64,000 nucleotides of DNA from Coturnix japonica (Eukaryota; Chordata; Aves; Galliformes; Phasianidae), in contig NC_029516.1 of assembly GCF_001577835.2 (NCBI RefSeq), positions 59,748,312-59,812,311 on the forward strand, written 5' to 3'. Both the position numbers and the translations under genes were made by a program. This document shows, in pieces, positions 1 through 21,300 of the stretch. Numbering within the stretch: position 1 is the stretch's first letter; every line of letters starts with the position of its first letter. The notes under the pieces were generated by a model. It was given only the letters and a program-made list of their open reading frames with translations, was not told the origin of the DNA and did not search any database.

Positions 1-8331
<8,331 letters not shown>

Positions 8332-8583
8332 AAATCTTTACAGCAGTATTTTAAGACAGATTGACTCGTGCACAGACTCTTTCTCAAGCCAGCACAGCAT
8401 TTTAGACACCACACTGTAGAAGTATGGGATTATGCGCCTACAGCTGTTTAATTTGTTTCTCTTTCCTTTTTATGGTGAGGTACATTGTTTAAACTCCTGT
8501 GCTCAAGGAAGCTTTCACACTGCTACACCGGCTTTTACAGACTTTCTTTAAAGAGATTTGGGGCAGGGGTGGGGAGTGAAATT

Positions 8584-8632
8584 ATATAAATATATATATA
8601 TATATACATACATATATATATGTATATATATA
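8584..8632. repeat. AT/ACAT microsatellite
   Basis: Alternating TA and CATA units about 250 bp after the PDE3A stop. Confidence 0.9.
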
Positions 8633-9039
8633 GCCAGGATTTTTGGCTGCGCACTTCAGCAAAATACATTTACTGATATATTATGGTCACTGTGATATTT
8701 ACAGAAGGAAGTTATCTGAAGAAATGCAGTTAACAGTGAGGTACCAGTCAAGTAGCTTTTGCTCTTAATACTGAGGGATAAAAGTTCCAAAGCTTTACGT
8801 GTATCCTGCCAACATATGTGTGTGAGGGTGTTGCTCAAGTGTATGGGTTGATAAAGTGTCATATAGCAGAGTTTGAGACTAGCTTTAGCACATCCCAATA
8901 CACAACAATGAACAGGAGGCCTAAATCTTAAGAATTTGTGCCCATGAGAAGGCTGGAGCCCTTTGTGAGGATCTCTGCATTCACATCCTCCTCTGAGGAC
9001 CAGGCTGCATGCTGGCTGTGTGACTTCAGCTCATCTTCC

Positions 9040-9061
9040 TTCTCCTCCTCCTCCTCCTCCA
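9040..9061. repeat. (CTC)n short tandem repeat
   Basis: Uninterrupted CTC units inside the presumed PDE3A 3' UTR. Confidence 0.85.
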
Positions 9062-9885
9062 GCACGTCCTGAACTGCTGGCAAAGGGATGTGCCGGGGCA
9101 CTTATTCCAGGAGGGTTACAAGGGGTTGTGCAGCATGCTGCCTGTGAAAGGCCCTGACCCTCTGTCTGCCTCTGAGTGCAAGAATGGCATATATGTTAGA
9201 GCAGGAGGCAGAAAAGAGCAAACGTGCACATGTGCAGAAACTAGAGGCAACACTGCCATCTTTCCACCCAGACCTTAAGCCTCCGCTCACCAGTGGCCAA
9301 ATACACTGTATAAGAGTGAAGCTAAGCACCATCTCTTGAGAGCAAAGTAAGGGGAGTGTGCGATCATGCCCCTTCTCAGAATAAAATGTGAATGATGCGT
9401 TAGGAGAAGGGTTGGAGAATGGTGCCAGTCCTGCGGATGTCTCAGCAACCACTCACAGGAGCTTCGGAGAGTTTGGATTTCAGTGCAAGGTGCTGGCTGG
9501 GAGCAGTTTGTTGCTGGTGTTCTGCCTAGAAGCAGCGTGTTTGATCCCACCAGTATACTTAATGTTTTGGTTTTTTTCTTTTTACTGTTCTTTTTCAAGT
9601 GAGAGGAAAAGATTGGTCCTGTAGAAGAGCAGATCTTTTTGTTTTGTTCTGTTTGTTTTTCTCTGTTGTTGATGCTGTGAGCCAAATGTCTATTTAAAAG
9701 GTTGAATATTCACTTTCAATATTTTATTTCACGATATTATATTTGTCAATGATTAGCTATCTAGATGTAAATATGGAAAAATTTTTATGGGTTCCTGTAG
9801 ATAATGATATCTTTAAGAAAAAGAAAAAAGAAAAAAAAAAAAGAAAAAAAGGGAAAAGGATTTTTTGTAAAGCTAATTTTTTAAA

Positions 9886-9891
9886 AATAAA
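9886..9891 (+). terminator. PDE3A: Candidate PDE3A poly(A) signal
   Basis: AATAAA about 1.56 kb after the stop, in strongly AT-rich sequence. The downstream GU-rich element is weak. Confidence 0.4.
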
Positions 9892-11220
9892 TTCAAAGGC
9901 ATTTTTATATAGTGTAGCCATTTTCAAACCCAACAAAAAGGTCTTAAGGAATACATACAGACCCTTTTGGAAGCCATTGGTCTGCAAGGTCATGGCTTTT
10001 ACGTATTAATGCGCTTTGGGACTGGCAACACCATCCAGTACCACAGCATCTAGAGCTTTTTTTTTTCCCCACAAGAAGAGCTATATATGTGTATATGTAC
10101 ATATACATAAGGCTCAGTATCTCTCAAAAATGATTAGGCTACGAATTCTTTTTTATCCTAATCCTGCAGCCCCTTACCAAGAAGAAGATTGCCTGTGGGA
10201 GCAAGAAGGCTTGTGAAAGGAAGAGTTTGTAGGAGAAGTCCTTTCAGTGTTAAATAGCTGACATTGCATCCATCACTTTTTGCTATTGCTACGCATTCAC
10301 TGTACTTAATGGTCCTATTGATATCTTCCCCAAAGCATTCTCTGTCAATGCCAAAGTATGTTGTCACTCTGTTGTCACAGAATATCTCTGCTTTGCATTT
10401 CTGATAAAGTGAGAATTGCTGGAAGGGAGGATTTTGGTTTCTCATCAGTAGAAATGTTTGCATTTGGACAGAATGACTCTGGTTCTGAATGCTCTTATCA
10501 GCAGAAAGATTTAGACAGTGGTTTTCAATGATGTCCAAAAAACAAAGGTCCAAACTAAAATATTATTTTCAATTGAAAGGATAGAATTCATTCAAAAGAC
10601 ATCTCACATGTTCTCCAAGATCCCAGCAAATCTCTCCCATTTCCAGCTTGCACTATTTCACAGTGCAGTTTTATTAACTCAGGTCTTTTACAATGAAGGA
10701 TTGCTGACAGGTTTAAAATCAGATAATCTTTGATTTTATCCCAACTGGAAGCAGTGCCTGCAAGGAAGCTGGGCCTGGTTAACTGGGTAGGAAGCAACTT
10801 TATTTTACACTCCATATAATTACTAGTAGAATCCAATTTCTGTACTCCTTATCAATCTGCATTTTTGGTGGGAAACAATCAGGGAATTCCCAAGGTTGAT
10901 TTACATATAACACAAAGAAATGCCTGAGAGATTTGGTATCAAATGCGTGAATACTGTTTTTTTCTTTGGTTGGTTCTTTTTTTTTTGGGTTTTTTTTTTT
11001 TTTTTTTTTTAGTAGCTAGCGAAGCAGGCTGTTTTTCAGTGGTTGGAATTTTGGTGTTTGGTTTTCTTTTTTGTTTTGTTTTGTTTTGGTGGTTTTGTTT
11101 TGTTTTTTATGTACTAATTTCTAGTTCAAAGGAGGCAAAACTTTTGAGCTGCAGTTGCAGCAATGTTCCTGAGGCCAGACCTTGATGGTTTCCCACTTTG
11201 TGCAAGTAGTGCAAACCCCA

Positions 11221-11226
11221 AATAAA
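11221..11226 (+). terminator. PDE3A: Candidate PDE3A poly(A) signal, second
   Basis: AATAAA followed by TTGTGCAATATTTTTGG, a U-rich downstream region. It would give a UTR of about 2.9 kb. Confidence 0.4.
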
Positions 11227-11987
11227 CAACAACTTGTGCAATATTTTTGGAAAAAGAAATTGTATTCTTTCATCAAAGCATTCAGGTAGGGTATTTTAAC
11301 TGTTAATATGAGTTTTTGTATGTGTGTTATGCAAAAGGGTTGGTTAAATGCTAGAGAAAGCCCTATCTAGTGTCTTGCAGTTAAAAAATATACCCATACA
11401 CAAGAAATAAGAAAATAATTTACTATGATGAAGGAATTCTCCAGTTCTCCTTGGAGCATTTTTATTTTGCTTATTCTATGAACAAAGTCCCCCATAGAAA
11501 GCTGGAGAAATGGCTATGCGTCACCAATGCCCGCAACCTCATGCTGGTTCTCAGAGTAAACGCCTGTCACGTTCAGGTTGTGGGTGGTTTCCAGGCAGTT
11601 GTGATCAAAGGATGCGTTTTTCACCAGTGCAGGTATAGTTAGTCATTGGTTTTTACCCCGGTATCGTGTGTGAACATCTCTACATCATCAAGTTATAATC
11701 CCAGATCACAGGAGAATTTGCTCAGAACCTTTTGACTGGTGGTTTGGGGGCTTATGCTCTTAATGTTCTACTATTAGAAGTCCTGAACATTCTGTCTGAA
11801 TGAGGAAGGAAGATAAGTCTGTAGTATTTCAGATAGATACTTCTAAAAGTATCATCTGGGATCTAATCAATTTCCATTCCCAAATCCTTTCTCATGCTTT
11901 CCATTCTCAACTTTAAGATCATTTGTTTTCTTTAGAAAGTTCTCCTCAAGTTCTGTCTGCCATTTTAGATACAGCCTGGCCCCTCCT

Positions 11988-12050
11988 TCCATCCATCCAT
12001 CCATCCATCCATCCATCCATCCATCCATCCATCCATCCATCCATCCATCC
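11988..12050. repeat. (CATC)n tetranucleotide repeat
   Basis: About 15 perfect ATCC units. It generates a spurious MDGW-repeat reading frame on the minus strand. Confidence 0.97.
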
Positions 12051-12978
12051 TTCTGTTCCTGCCAAAGTGAGCACTGGTTTGTGGTACAGTTCATGAGGGT
12101 TGTCCAGCCCATTCCCCAGCCTGGCCATCTCTGCATCCAATAACTGAGCCATGAACTGAGTAGGTGTGGGGTGGCTGTCAGTTTAGGTACTTGATAGGAC
12201 TTGGGATTTTAGAGAGTTTTGTCCATTTTCACAATGAACCTGGTTATGAATGAGCCAGACAGCTGGGACCCACTGAAACCATCAGGTCCTTGATCAGCCA
12301 TCGCCCCAGTGGGATGCACACAATGGTCCACATATGGGGGAGTTCCAGCTCATACTGGAGAGGAACCATCTAAGAGAAACAGTGCTCAGTAGGTTGGAAT
12401 GGCAGCAATGAGTTTGTGGGTTTTCTTTCTCAGAAAGCAGAGGCTTTTGCCTGCTGGAAAATCTATGATTCATAAAAGATATAATAGTTTCAATTGCTTT
12501 TTCAAGTACTGTTATGGTTGAAATGTTCCTGCGTCACTGTTTAAAGCAGAAAAGGTTCAATCTAAGCATGAGCAAGAGAATCTCAAGCATCCCTTTGCCA
12601 TACAGGCAGATGAAATCAGCTGCCTGCATCTCCTATCTGCTGCAGCTGACAGGTAGCGCAAGGCTCTGAACTGGATATTGGTCTGAGAATATGGGTGTTC
12701 CTCAGCTCAGCACTGCTGTAATTATTCCTTGAGTTGTGGCAAACGGAGAGAGTCAGAGTAGCCATTCATGGAAAAGAGGAAAGAAAAATGTAATATGATA
12801 TGAAACAAACTTTGTGCAACACGCTAACTTTTCCTTTTCTTTCAAAATCAAAAGTAGCCCCATTGGTGTGAAGGAAGCCTAAGTTTCCTGGGGTTTTAAT
12901 CATTTTGATGTTGCAGCATTAGTCAAATTAATGGCAGCATTAAAGGGAACTGTTCCCAGTAATTAGGGTGGATTAATC

Positions 12979-13020
12979 TTTTTTTTTTTTTTTTTTTTTA
13001 ATATATATATATAATTTTTT
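12979..13020. repeat. T run followed by AT repeat
   Basis: A T run of more than 20 bases, then (AT)n and another T run. Confidence 0.9.
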
Positions 13021-16000
13021 AAGTAGCTCAACAAACAAACCATCCTTTGACATCTGAATGGCTTATATTTGTTTTATTATTTTCTAACATTAGTAGGATT
13101 TCAAGCCTGGAAATTTGAAAGGAAGGAGGAAATGTGTCTTTGAATGCATTCTCAGTTTCCAGGCCTCCTGAGGAAAGCGCACCTGTTAAGTGTTACTGAA
13201 TGTATGGGGGAATAATTGAAATTGAGGTGACAGCTAGCTTAAGCAATCAATGGAAGAGTTAGCATAAATACTGATTACTAAAGGCAAACCTTGAATTAGG
13301 GCAAAATAGCATCAGTTCATTTGAGAACAACTGAACATGATAAATCTTTCTTTGAATTTCATCGCTTTCATTCAGCAAAACAACATTCCTCTGAAGGTAA
13401 ATCAAAGCAGGGCTTGAGCTCATGCTGTGGTGGTTATTGAATCCCAGCGTCAGAGGCAGCAGTGCTAGAGTTAGCCTCCATTTACTTCCCAATTATGATT
13501 TATTCAGAGGCTTTTAGTGTGATTTGCCTGGCAGGCAGGTGATTTTTGATGAAAAACACATCACGCCTCCTCAGCAGGGTGCACATGTCACCCGTGTGAA
13601 GCCCTGCCTTAAGCCTTGGGGCTATGGAAGCCCCTGAGAGCCAGCAGGCAGCAGAGTGCTGGCGTATTTCTGGAGAACCCTTTCCCACAGTGACAACAAG
13701 GCAAAAGCTTGAGTCACTCACAGTACTTCTTTGATAAATCTGAAGCAACAGTAAGCACTGTGGAGGTTGAAAGCCTGCCAGCAGCACGTGAGATGTGTGC
13801 AGCAAGTCCTGAGTGCTTGCACATGTGAAAGGATCCTTTCATCAAGGTGATGGAGTTGGGTGTAACCAGTGGGCTGTGTTGGTGGGCTGTTGAGCTGAAG
13901 TATGAAGCCAAGGAGGGTTTTAGTTTTTCAGTTTTCTGCCATCTAAGAACATTTTTCTTGGTCCTGGGGGAGAAAAAAGCAATTATAGCATTTATTTCAA
14001 TTGAGATTTTTGGGTGGCTAAAGCGTGCAAGTTCAGTCTAGTCAACTGGACAAGAAGTGAGACCTGTGCTGGCTATGGTGGTGTGTGAGATCTGGGTGCT
14101 GAGGAGCAAGCTGGAATTTGCAGGCTTGGGAAGTGGTGTTCCCAGCAGTGAACTGGGTGGGAAAGTGCAAGCATTCTGCTTTCTAGCTGTGTGGAAGCAT
14201 AGAGCAGAGAAAAAAGACTTTGTCACAACCATGAGCTGTGTTTCCTTTATGACTGCAATCTCCAGTGCTGGCTGAAGAGCTGCAGAGATCAGTTCAAACA
14301 AGCAAGAGGCAGCATTAGTCATGCCAGCAAGGCAGGTGTGAAGCTGCTGTTGCATCCTTTGCTCCATGGAGGGTGAGTGGCATGGTATGAAGCACAGGGA
14401 GGAGAAAATGTTGGGTGTCAGCAGGCTATTGTCAGAGCAGCTGGAGAAATGCCTGCGGTGATGCTATCCCACCCCTTGCCCACCTGGCCATGGCTGGCTC
14501 AACACTGTGGGCTTAGAGGCTTTGCTTTCCAACACCATCTTTCTTTGCCACAGCAAATACTTAGAAAGAGACCATGATCATTTCTTTAAAATATTTATTT
14601 AAATGAGACTTGTTTTTGTTTTCCCACTGTTCCCCATATTTTCCCCCATGCTTTTATACAAATAGTTCCGTGATGTGAACAGAGAGAAAACAGTTGGGGA
14701 TCACCATGCCTGTCCATACTTCTGTAGGTAGAAGCCTGCTGTCTCTTCAAGCTGCCTTTCCTTTCTGAAGTTCCTTCCTGATTCTGACACGCAATGAGAA
14801 GCTGTATTTAAATACAAAGTTTTCATTTTAGATGTTTATAAACCCAAAGACAGTACTGCAGATGGTATTGAAAAGATCAAAGGCGACATTTAGAGCTGCT
14901 CTGTGGCATTGGTGGTGTTTCTAATATTTCAGCCATGTCAGCATATGTTTGGTTGTTACTTTTCTAAAGTTAAGTAAGTGCACTTTTCTTGAGTAATCAA
15001 TGTAAGATGTCTGCATGACAGAAAGTAATTTAAGTTCACTTTTTTAAAAGATGTGATTCGTGCTGTAGGCTACGTTTGTTCAACAGATAACATTTTCATG
15101 GAGGGGTGGCAGTTTATTGTTTGTGAGTGGTTTCAGTAGAACACCGGGGGCGTTTTCCATCAGAATCACATTCTGAAACCTTTGCTTCAGCGACTGCAGC
15201 AGGAGTGGGACCTTTCAAAAACAACAGCTTTCCAACACAGTTTTGCCATCTGGGGTAAAAACATGCGAGTATGTACAGCACAAACAAGCTATACTTCCAA
15301 AAAGATAAAAAGAAATCAAAGTAATGAAGAAATCAGTGCAGCAAGGTCAAAACACTTTTTGAATGAAAATGTCAAGTGTGTTGATGTGCATGCAGTAGTC
15401 AATTCCCCACTAAACATTGGGGCTGGCCATTCAAGTCTTGTATTTCCGAATTCCTCAGAGGCCTACCAAGGCCTTTGAGTTGATAAAGCCCTGAGGGATT
15501 CAGCCCTCTCCTGTCCTAACCCACAAGCTTTGGCTACTGCACTGCTGCCCTGGGTGCCAGGATTCAGGCAGGCTTTGTGATGCTCGCTCAGATTCAGCAT
15601 AGGTCCAAATGAATCCCTCCCAGAATCATTCATTTCGGAAGGTGAGAGAAACGGGGGAAATACATCTATTTACATATACGGCTTTTATATACGGCTGTAT
15701 TTGAAAAGGCTTTGGGTACCTTTGTAATTCCTTTGCAGCAATATTTTGACAAAGAACTGCCGACCAAAGTGGCAATGCAGAGAAGTGCCATCTCGTTCAG
15801 GATTTGTACACGTCAGTTTTTAACACAGTGTTCCTTTCACTAAGTACTGCATACGTTAATTTATATTTATACCTTGTCAATATTGTTGTAACCGAGCTTC
15901 TCCTTTTTAAACACTTCAGGAACAAGGCCTTGTATTTTTAGGTGATTTTCATAAATGGAATAATTCTTTTCCTTTCACTAGTATCTTGCACTCAATACAT

Positions 16001-16751
16001 GTAGCAATACTTAATATATTCTCTTCACAAGTATTTGTTAAGTGATTTAGTTAATGGCTGATCAATGTTTTGTACAAAATAGATTCTGTACAGGAAAAAA
16101 AAAAATCTTTTAGATAAACATTATTTATTTTTACTGTTTTGTAAGTTAGACACTATAATGAAGCTCCTTTTTTTGCCAGAATTACTGGAAGTGCCTCTTG
16201 GTAAAATGTATTATACAGTAAATATGTATTCAAAATTATTAGAAATACTTGTCACAAAATGAACAATGTGGATGTTGCAATGTGAAGACAAACGTACAAC
16301 ATAAATATAATTCTGTGGTATCCTGTTTGCTGTGTTTCTTTTTCCTTTATTGAACAAACTTGCTCTCAGTGCTCAGCTTTTTGCTGATGGGCCCGGCAGG
16401 GGCAGACTCTCACCCACTCAGGCTGTGGGAGGACTTGAGCATGGTTTGTAGCGGGTCCCACCAGCTGGCCAGCACCTGCTTGGAAATGCAGCCACTGTGT
16501 GAGCTGCCAATGTGGAAGAGGTATTTTACCCTTTCTCCAGCTCATTTTTGGGGTATGGCAGGGCTGTGTGGGTGCACATGTATCATACAGTCCTTCTTCT
16601 GAACTGTCTGTCTGTACCATAAAGCAGATATATGTTTAATTGCCATTTAATCTGACAGTTTTCTTTTGTGTGTGTTTGTGCCCCGTGTTTACATTTACTG
16701 GTACCTGATTATCTGTAACTTCACCAGCAGAATTCTGTGCTATATTTCACT

Positions 16752-16757
16752 AATAAA
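16752..16757 (+). terminator. Possible distal poly(A) signal
   Basis: AATAAA with CTGCTGTGTGACTC about 15 bases downstream. It closes an AT-rich stretch (15.6-16.7 kb) that has AUUUA-type motifs and reads like UTR. If used by PDE3A, the UTR would be about 8.4 kb. Confidence 0.25.
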
Positions 16758-18301
16758 TCCCATGTTAACTGCTGTGTGACTCAACTAATCTGTGGAAGGC
16801 CTCATTATAAACATCCTTATTTGATGAAGACCAGTATTTCAATATCTGTCATCTGACTGCTTTTCAATCCAATATGGACCATATTGATTGAATGCACTCT
16901 ACGGGGTATGGAACTATTTAGCCATAGTAATGCAGGGTAGCTGAGGCTTTCAGAGAAAATGAAATGTGTTATCTTAACAATATTCTCCTTATTAATCACA
17001 AAAGCAAAATCAGTAAGTGAAATCAATTTTCATGCTCTTGTATTGACAAATACAACGTCATTCTTCACTAAAAGATTCTGGTAATTCATGGCACATACTA
17101 CTACTGACATCTAGCTGGTTTCTTGGATCACTGTTTATATTTAAAAAAAATAAAAGCCCCCAAAAAAACACCCATCTTACAGCTATGTAAAACTTTTCCT
17201 ATTTTCTATCTTAAGTTTTATTACCTACTTTCATCAAAGATCTGGAGAGCTTTTCAGTCAAGCTGTTTGAAATGGCTGCATGCAGATTTTCTGGATCAGT
17301 TATGTAGTCAAAGGCTCTTTTGCTATAGCGTAAGAATTCCCATTTTCAAAATATGGAAAAAATATCAGCCACAAACCTGGCTGCCAGTTTTTAAGGCCCA
17401 CCAGCTTATTTGTCCTCTGGCTTAAATTTGGAACAGCAAAAATATAAGGAAATGTGCACCAGGCAATGATTAGGAAGGTATTAGTTGGGAACGGTCCTGA
17501 TATGAAAGAAATATAGTTACCCCTATTTTAACCGAAACGCTCATAAGGCTGCAGCTGGTCTGTCTCAGGCATTTAATAACTTCACGATATGGAATTATTT
17601 AATCCAGAGATTCACAGCTGCTGACTGAAAAGCACACTGCTGGAGTGACAGAGAAAAGCTCTTTTCATTCAGTGCTCCTCATCACAAAGACAAGCCTACC
17701 AAGGTAAGAATGCACTTGTCTTTAGAAATCACAGAACTCTCTCTGGAGCTCTTCAAACAGCAAGAGGTTCCCATGGGAAGGGATGAGCAACAAAACACAG
17801 AGCAGAAGCAGTCAATCTGCTAATGAGACCACACATGAGCATGGCTCTCCCACTGCTCTGATAAAACATAAAGGAGACCATGACGCACAGTCAGTAGAAG
17901 CTCAATTAAATGCTGCATTTTCCAGGTGTTCAAATTACTCTCAATTGCTCAAGCAAATCCACTTTCCTAAAACCCACTTAAAGTGTTTCACTATAAATAG
18001 AAAGCTCAGGGAACTGTTGGCACTCTGCTTAACAGTGCTTTCATTATTTTTTTTCTTCCCTTCAGTTCTCAGACCCAAATCCTGTGGCAAGAGGCATTAT
18101 CCCTCGTGCCACCCTGGGTTCACTAGATTTCATTGGCTCTTCATGTAGAGGTATAGCAGCAAAGGACACTAATGGTCAGCTGTCCAACTTCTGGGTGCTG
18201 CCCTGGCTGATGCAGTGAGTAGCTCTGGGACAAGCAACTCACACCATTTCAGGGAAGGTTTTAAACACTCTGCACTGGGATCCCAAAAAGTGGTATGTTC
18301 A

Positions 18302-18346
18302 GGGAAAAAAAAAAAAAAAAGAAAAAGAAAAAGAAAAAAAAAAAAG
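18302..18346. repeat. A-rich run with AAAAAG units
   Basis: A homopolymer broken by G every five or six bases. No transposon body is attached to it. Confidence 0.9.
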
Positions 18347-21300
18347 CAAACATTAAAGTCAGCTGCTTTGTTGGGCAGCTTCACAGTCAGAAGCTGATAC
18401 CCCAACACTGCCTTTGTTCATGAGCCATGAAAGAAAACATGCAAGTTTAAAGTTATACCTAAGGCTTTGATGATTTGTGTTGCACTCAGGCCAGCCTGCT
18501 GGTTGTCATCTCCAAATAACGTGGGACAGACACAGCTGTAGTGATTTGGAAGTCTGATGTGGATAAAAGGTTGCTGCAACATCTGCTTGTCCGCAGCCAG
18601 GAAGAACAAAGCAGGAAAGTCCTGTTTGATCTGCATGATGACTTCACTTACAATGATTTTTGTTGTCGTTGCTGGTAAATTACTTCCCTTCACAAGCTTT
18701 TGCACATGGCAGTTGTTTATTACTGTGCTTGCCAAAGGCATCGTATTCAACAAACTCAACACCTTCAGCGTAATAAACTCCTCTGTTAAATTCTTTACAC
18801 TTTTTCTTCCCACATTTTTAGCCCAAATCTTTGTGTTTAAAGCTAGTTCAGAGAATTTGCATTACAGAAAGTGCTCTGAGATTTTATTAAGATTGATGGT
18901 GTTAATCTTTAGTGGTTGGCCAAATTCCAGTTTCTTTTATTCTGTTCTTCCAGACTAAAATTCTTCCCAGAGCTCTGATGGGTAAAAGTGCTTCCTGCCT
19001 TGAGAGCTGTGTCATGTTGCTGGATCTCTCTTTCAGCCTGTGTCAGAGCTGGTATCTTTGCAAAACTTGGTTCTACATAGGTATATATGAGGGTTGATAA
19101 CACTTGGTTTTACTCATCATTCAAGGACAACCTCCTTCCTCTTTTACCTGATGTTTTACCCAGTTACCTTCTGCAGCTGCTTTCAAGATAATCTAGAACC
19201 ACTGAGTACACACTCCTTTATGTTATCCTAGGCACCAAGCATGGAGAACATATGTGGTAAAGGTGGTATCATTCCATGGTAAGGCTGCAGGAAGTACTAA
19301 ACTGCACCCTAACTGCTATTTCTCTGAGTGCTTCTAACAACAAATGTGTATTATTTGTCTGTAGTTCTCTGATGGAAAAGGGATGGGTAAGGTTTCTTCT
19401 GAGAGTGGTTTTCCTATTCTCTTATGCACCTAACAAGAATGTTCTTTTGACTGCAATGAAAAGGAAAGCTGATATGGAGAAAAAGTGAATCCATAGCAAT
19501 AGATGAGAGTGGCTAAAGCAATAGAAATTATGCAGGCAGTGACACTGTATTGCTCTATTTGTTAACTATAAACGTCCTTGTTGTATCTGCTTGTTGCTGA
19601 CTCCAGGCTGTTTTCCCAAGTATCACAGAAAGAGAAAATATAATTTAACAATGTTAAATTATACTAAATTTAAGTACTTAGAGACATTCAGTGGAAACAA
19701 ACAGCTGCTTCCAGACTATCATCATGCTGCTACTTTTATTCTGGCAGCTGTTTTTCCAGACTCAACAATGGCAGGATGCCTTGAGCTCACTGCTCCCTGG
19801 ACGAGGATTCAAAAGACATGGATTTTTTGAGATTTTATCCTGAGCACTGTACAGGCTTCCTGCATGGCCTTCAGCAAACACAAATGATTGCAAATCATCT
19901 CCTTCAAAAGTAATTATCACTTACTAGCCTGTTTTCTGGGTCTTGCCCACTTGCATCTTCTCTTCAGCACTGCCCTCACTGAAGATTTACGAGATCACTG
20001 CAGTAAGAGAACTCTGGGCTGTACCTGTTTGTTCCTCTGCATGAGTTGTTCCAGGCACAGCAATGCAGCTCAGAGTCAGTATTTACATTTTAGCATAGAT
20101 ACAATAATAGCTGGCCAAGTGTCAAGCTAAGCAGTTAAGGATTCATTCAGCTGAAAGTCTGTACACAGCTATATTTTCCACTGAAATAGTAAGTCTTGGG
20201 GATGTGTTCTCTGTCAGATCATAGAAATTATAAGAAAACGTGGTCTATTAAAATCCTTATTTTATATATATATACACATATTTTTTGTTTTCTTTTTTAG
20301 AAAAAATCAAAACTTTCCTTCTATTAGAAAAAAAAGTTCCTTTGTAGTGTTCTTGTTTGTCTTCAGGCTGCAGTGTGAAGTTTACATTTGCAGGCAAGAC
20401 CTTATGATTTAAATGCCTATTAGAATATGTTTTAACAAAAAGTCTCTTACAAAGAAAGAAGCTTCATGCTTCTCAGCACTGCTTCTTTGAGCCTTTACAA
20501 GGTTAGTGTTTGTTCATGATGTGCATTTGAAGAAGCAGCAGCCAGCTCCTTGGAGCTGTACCCCAGAGACCTGCTGTTGTCAGATGATTTAAAGACTCAC
20601 AAACCCACTGTGTGATGGGTGTATTGATATGGCTATGAATTAACATTGCTCTTGTCCCAGCTATTCACTATGGCTAGACTAGGCTTTGTAAATGTAATTA
20701 ATTTAACCCTGTTCTTTAGAAATGAAGGTGGTCGGGCTTCTAATTTCCTGTAACTAATACAAGGTAGGAATGCAAAGAAAATGGAAACGAATCTCAAGGA
20801 GCAACCTTTAGTCTGGTCCTTTGTCCTGTATCTGCTTCCAAGGCTTTTTTTCTATTATGGAATAAGTATATATAAGTAAGCAATTTCTTCTAGGACTATG
20901 GGAAAGCAAAACCTCCCTTTGATAGACTGCCTAGCGAGCTTCCAGCAGGTTTTGTGTCACTGCACTTAGGCAGTGCTCTGCTGTGAGAGGCAATGAAAAA
21001 AGAAATCAGGGTGGTCATTGCCTCAGGAGGTGGCATGTCCTGCTTCATGACTGGTAGTGATTTGTCTGCCATGTCCCAGTTCTTGTCAGTAAACTGAATT
21101 CCTATGCAATATCCATAGTATGGAAGGCCTGTTAGACTGATATATTCCTGCCTAGATGAGAATTTCCACTCTGTCAGATGAACTCACTGAGTTAGTTTTA
21201 ATGAGGATCTTTTGTTCATTTTTTCCAAGCATCTCCCAGTCCTCCAAGTACAGGACATAAATATGACTGTTTCTGAGGAACTGCTATAATTAGCTCGTGG

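Larger units (their letters stand above)
8332..11250 (+). other. PDE3A: PDE3A 3' UTR (proximal part; far end uncertain)
   Basis: AT-rich sequence runs without a break from the PDE3A stop. It contains an AT microsatellite (8584-8632), a CTC run (about 9040-9061), A-rich and T-rich runs, and AATAAA hexamers at 9886 and 11221. Known PDE3A transcripts have UTRs of several kilobases, so this much is plausible. Three UGUANAUA Pumilio-type motifs occur at 8621, 9766 and 10096. The true end cannot be fixed without transcript data. Confidence 0.6.

Noticed and set aside
9757-10009. ORFs over A-rich sequence near 9.8 kb
   Set aside because: Low-complexity translation of A/G runs inside the PDE3A 3' UTR.
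11867-12152. Minus-strand ORFs with MDGW repeats
   Set aside because: Produced by the (CATC)n microsatellite.
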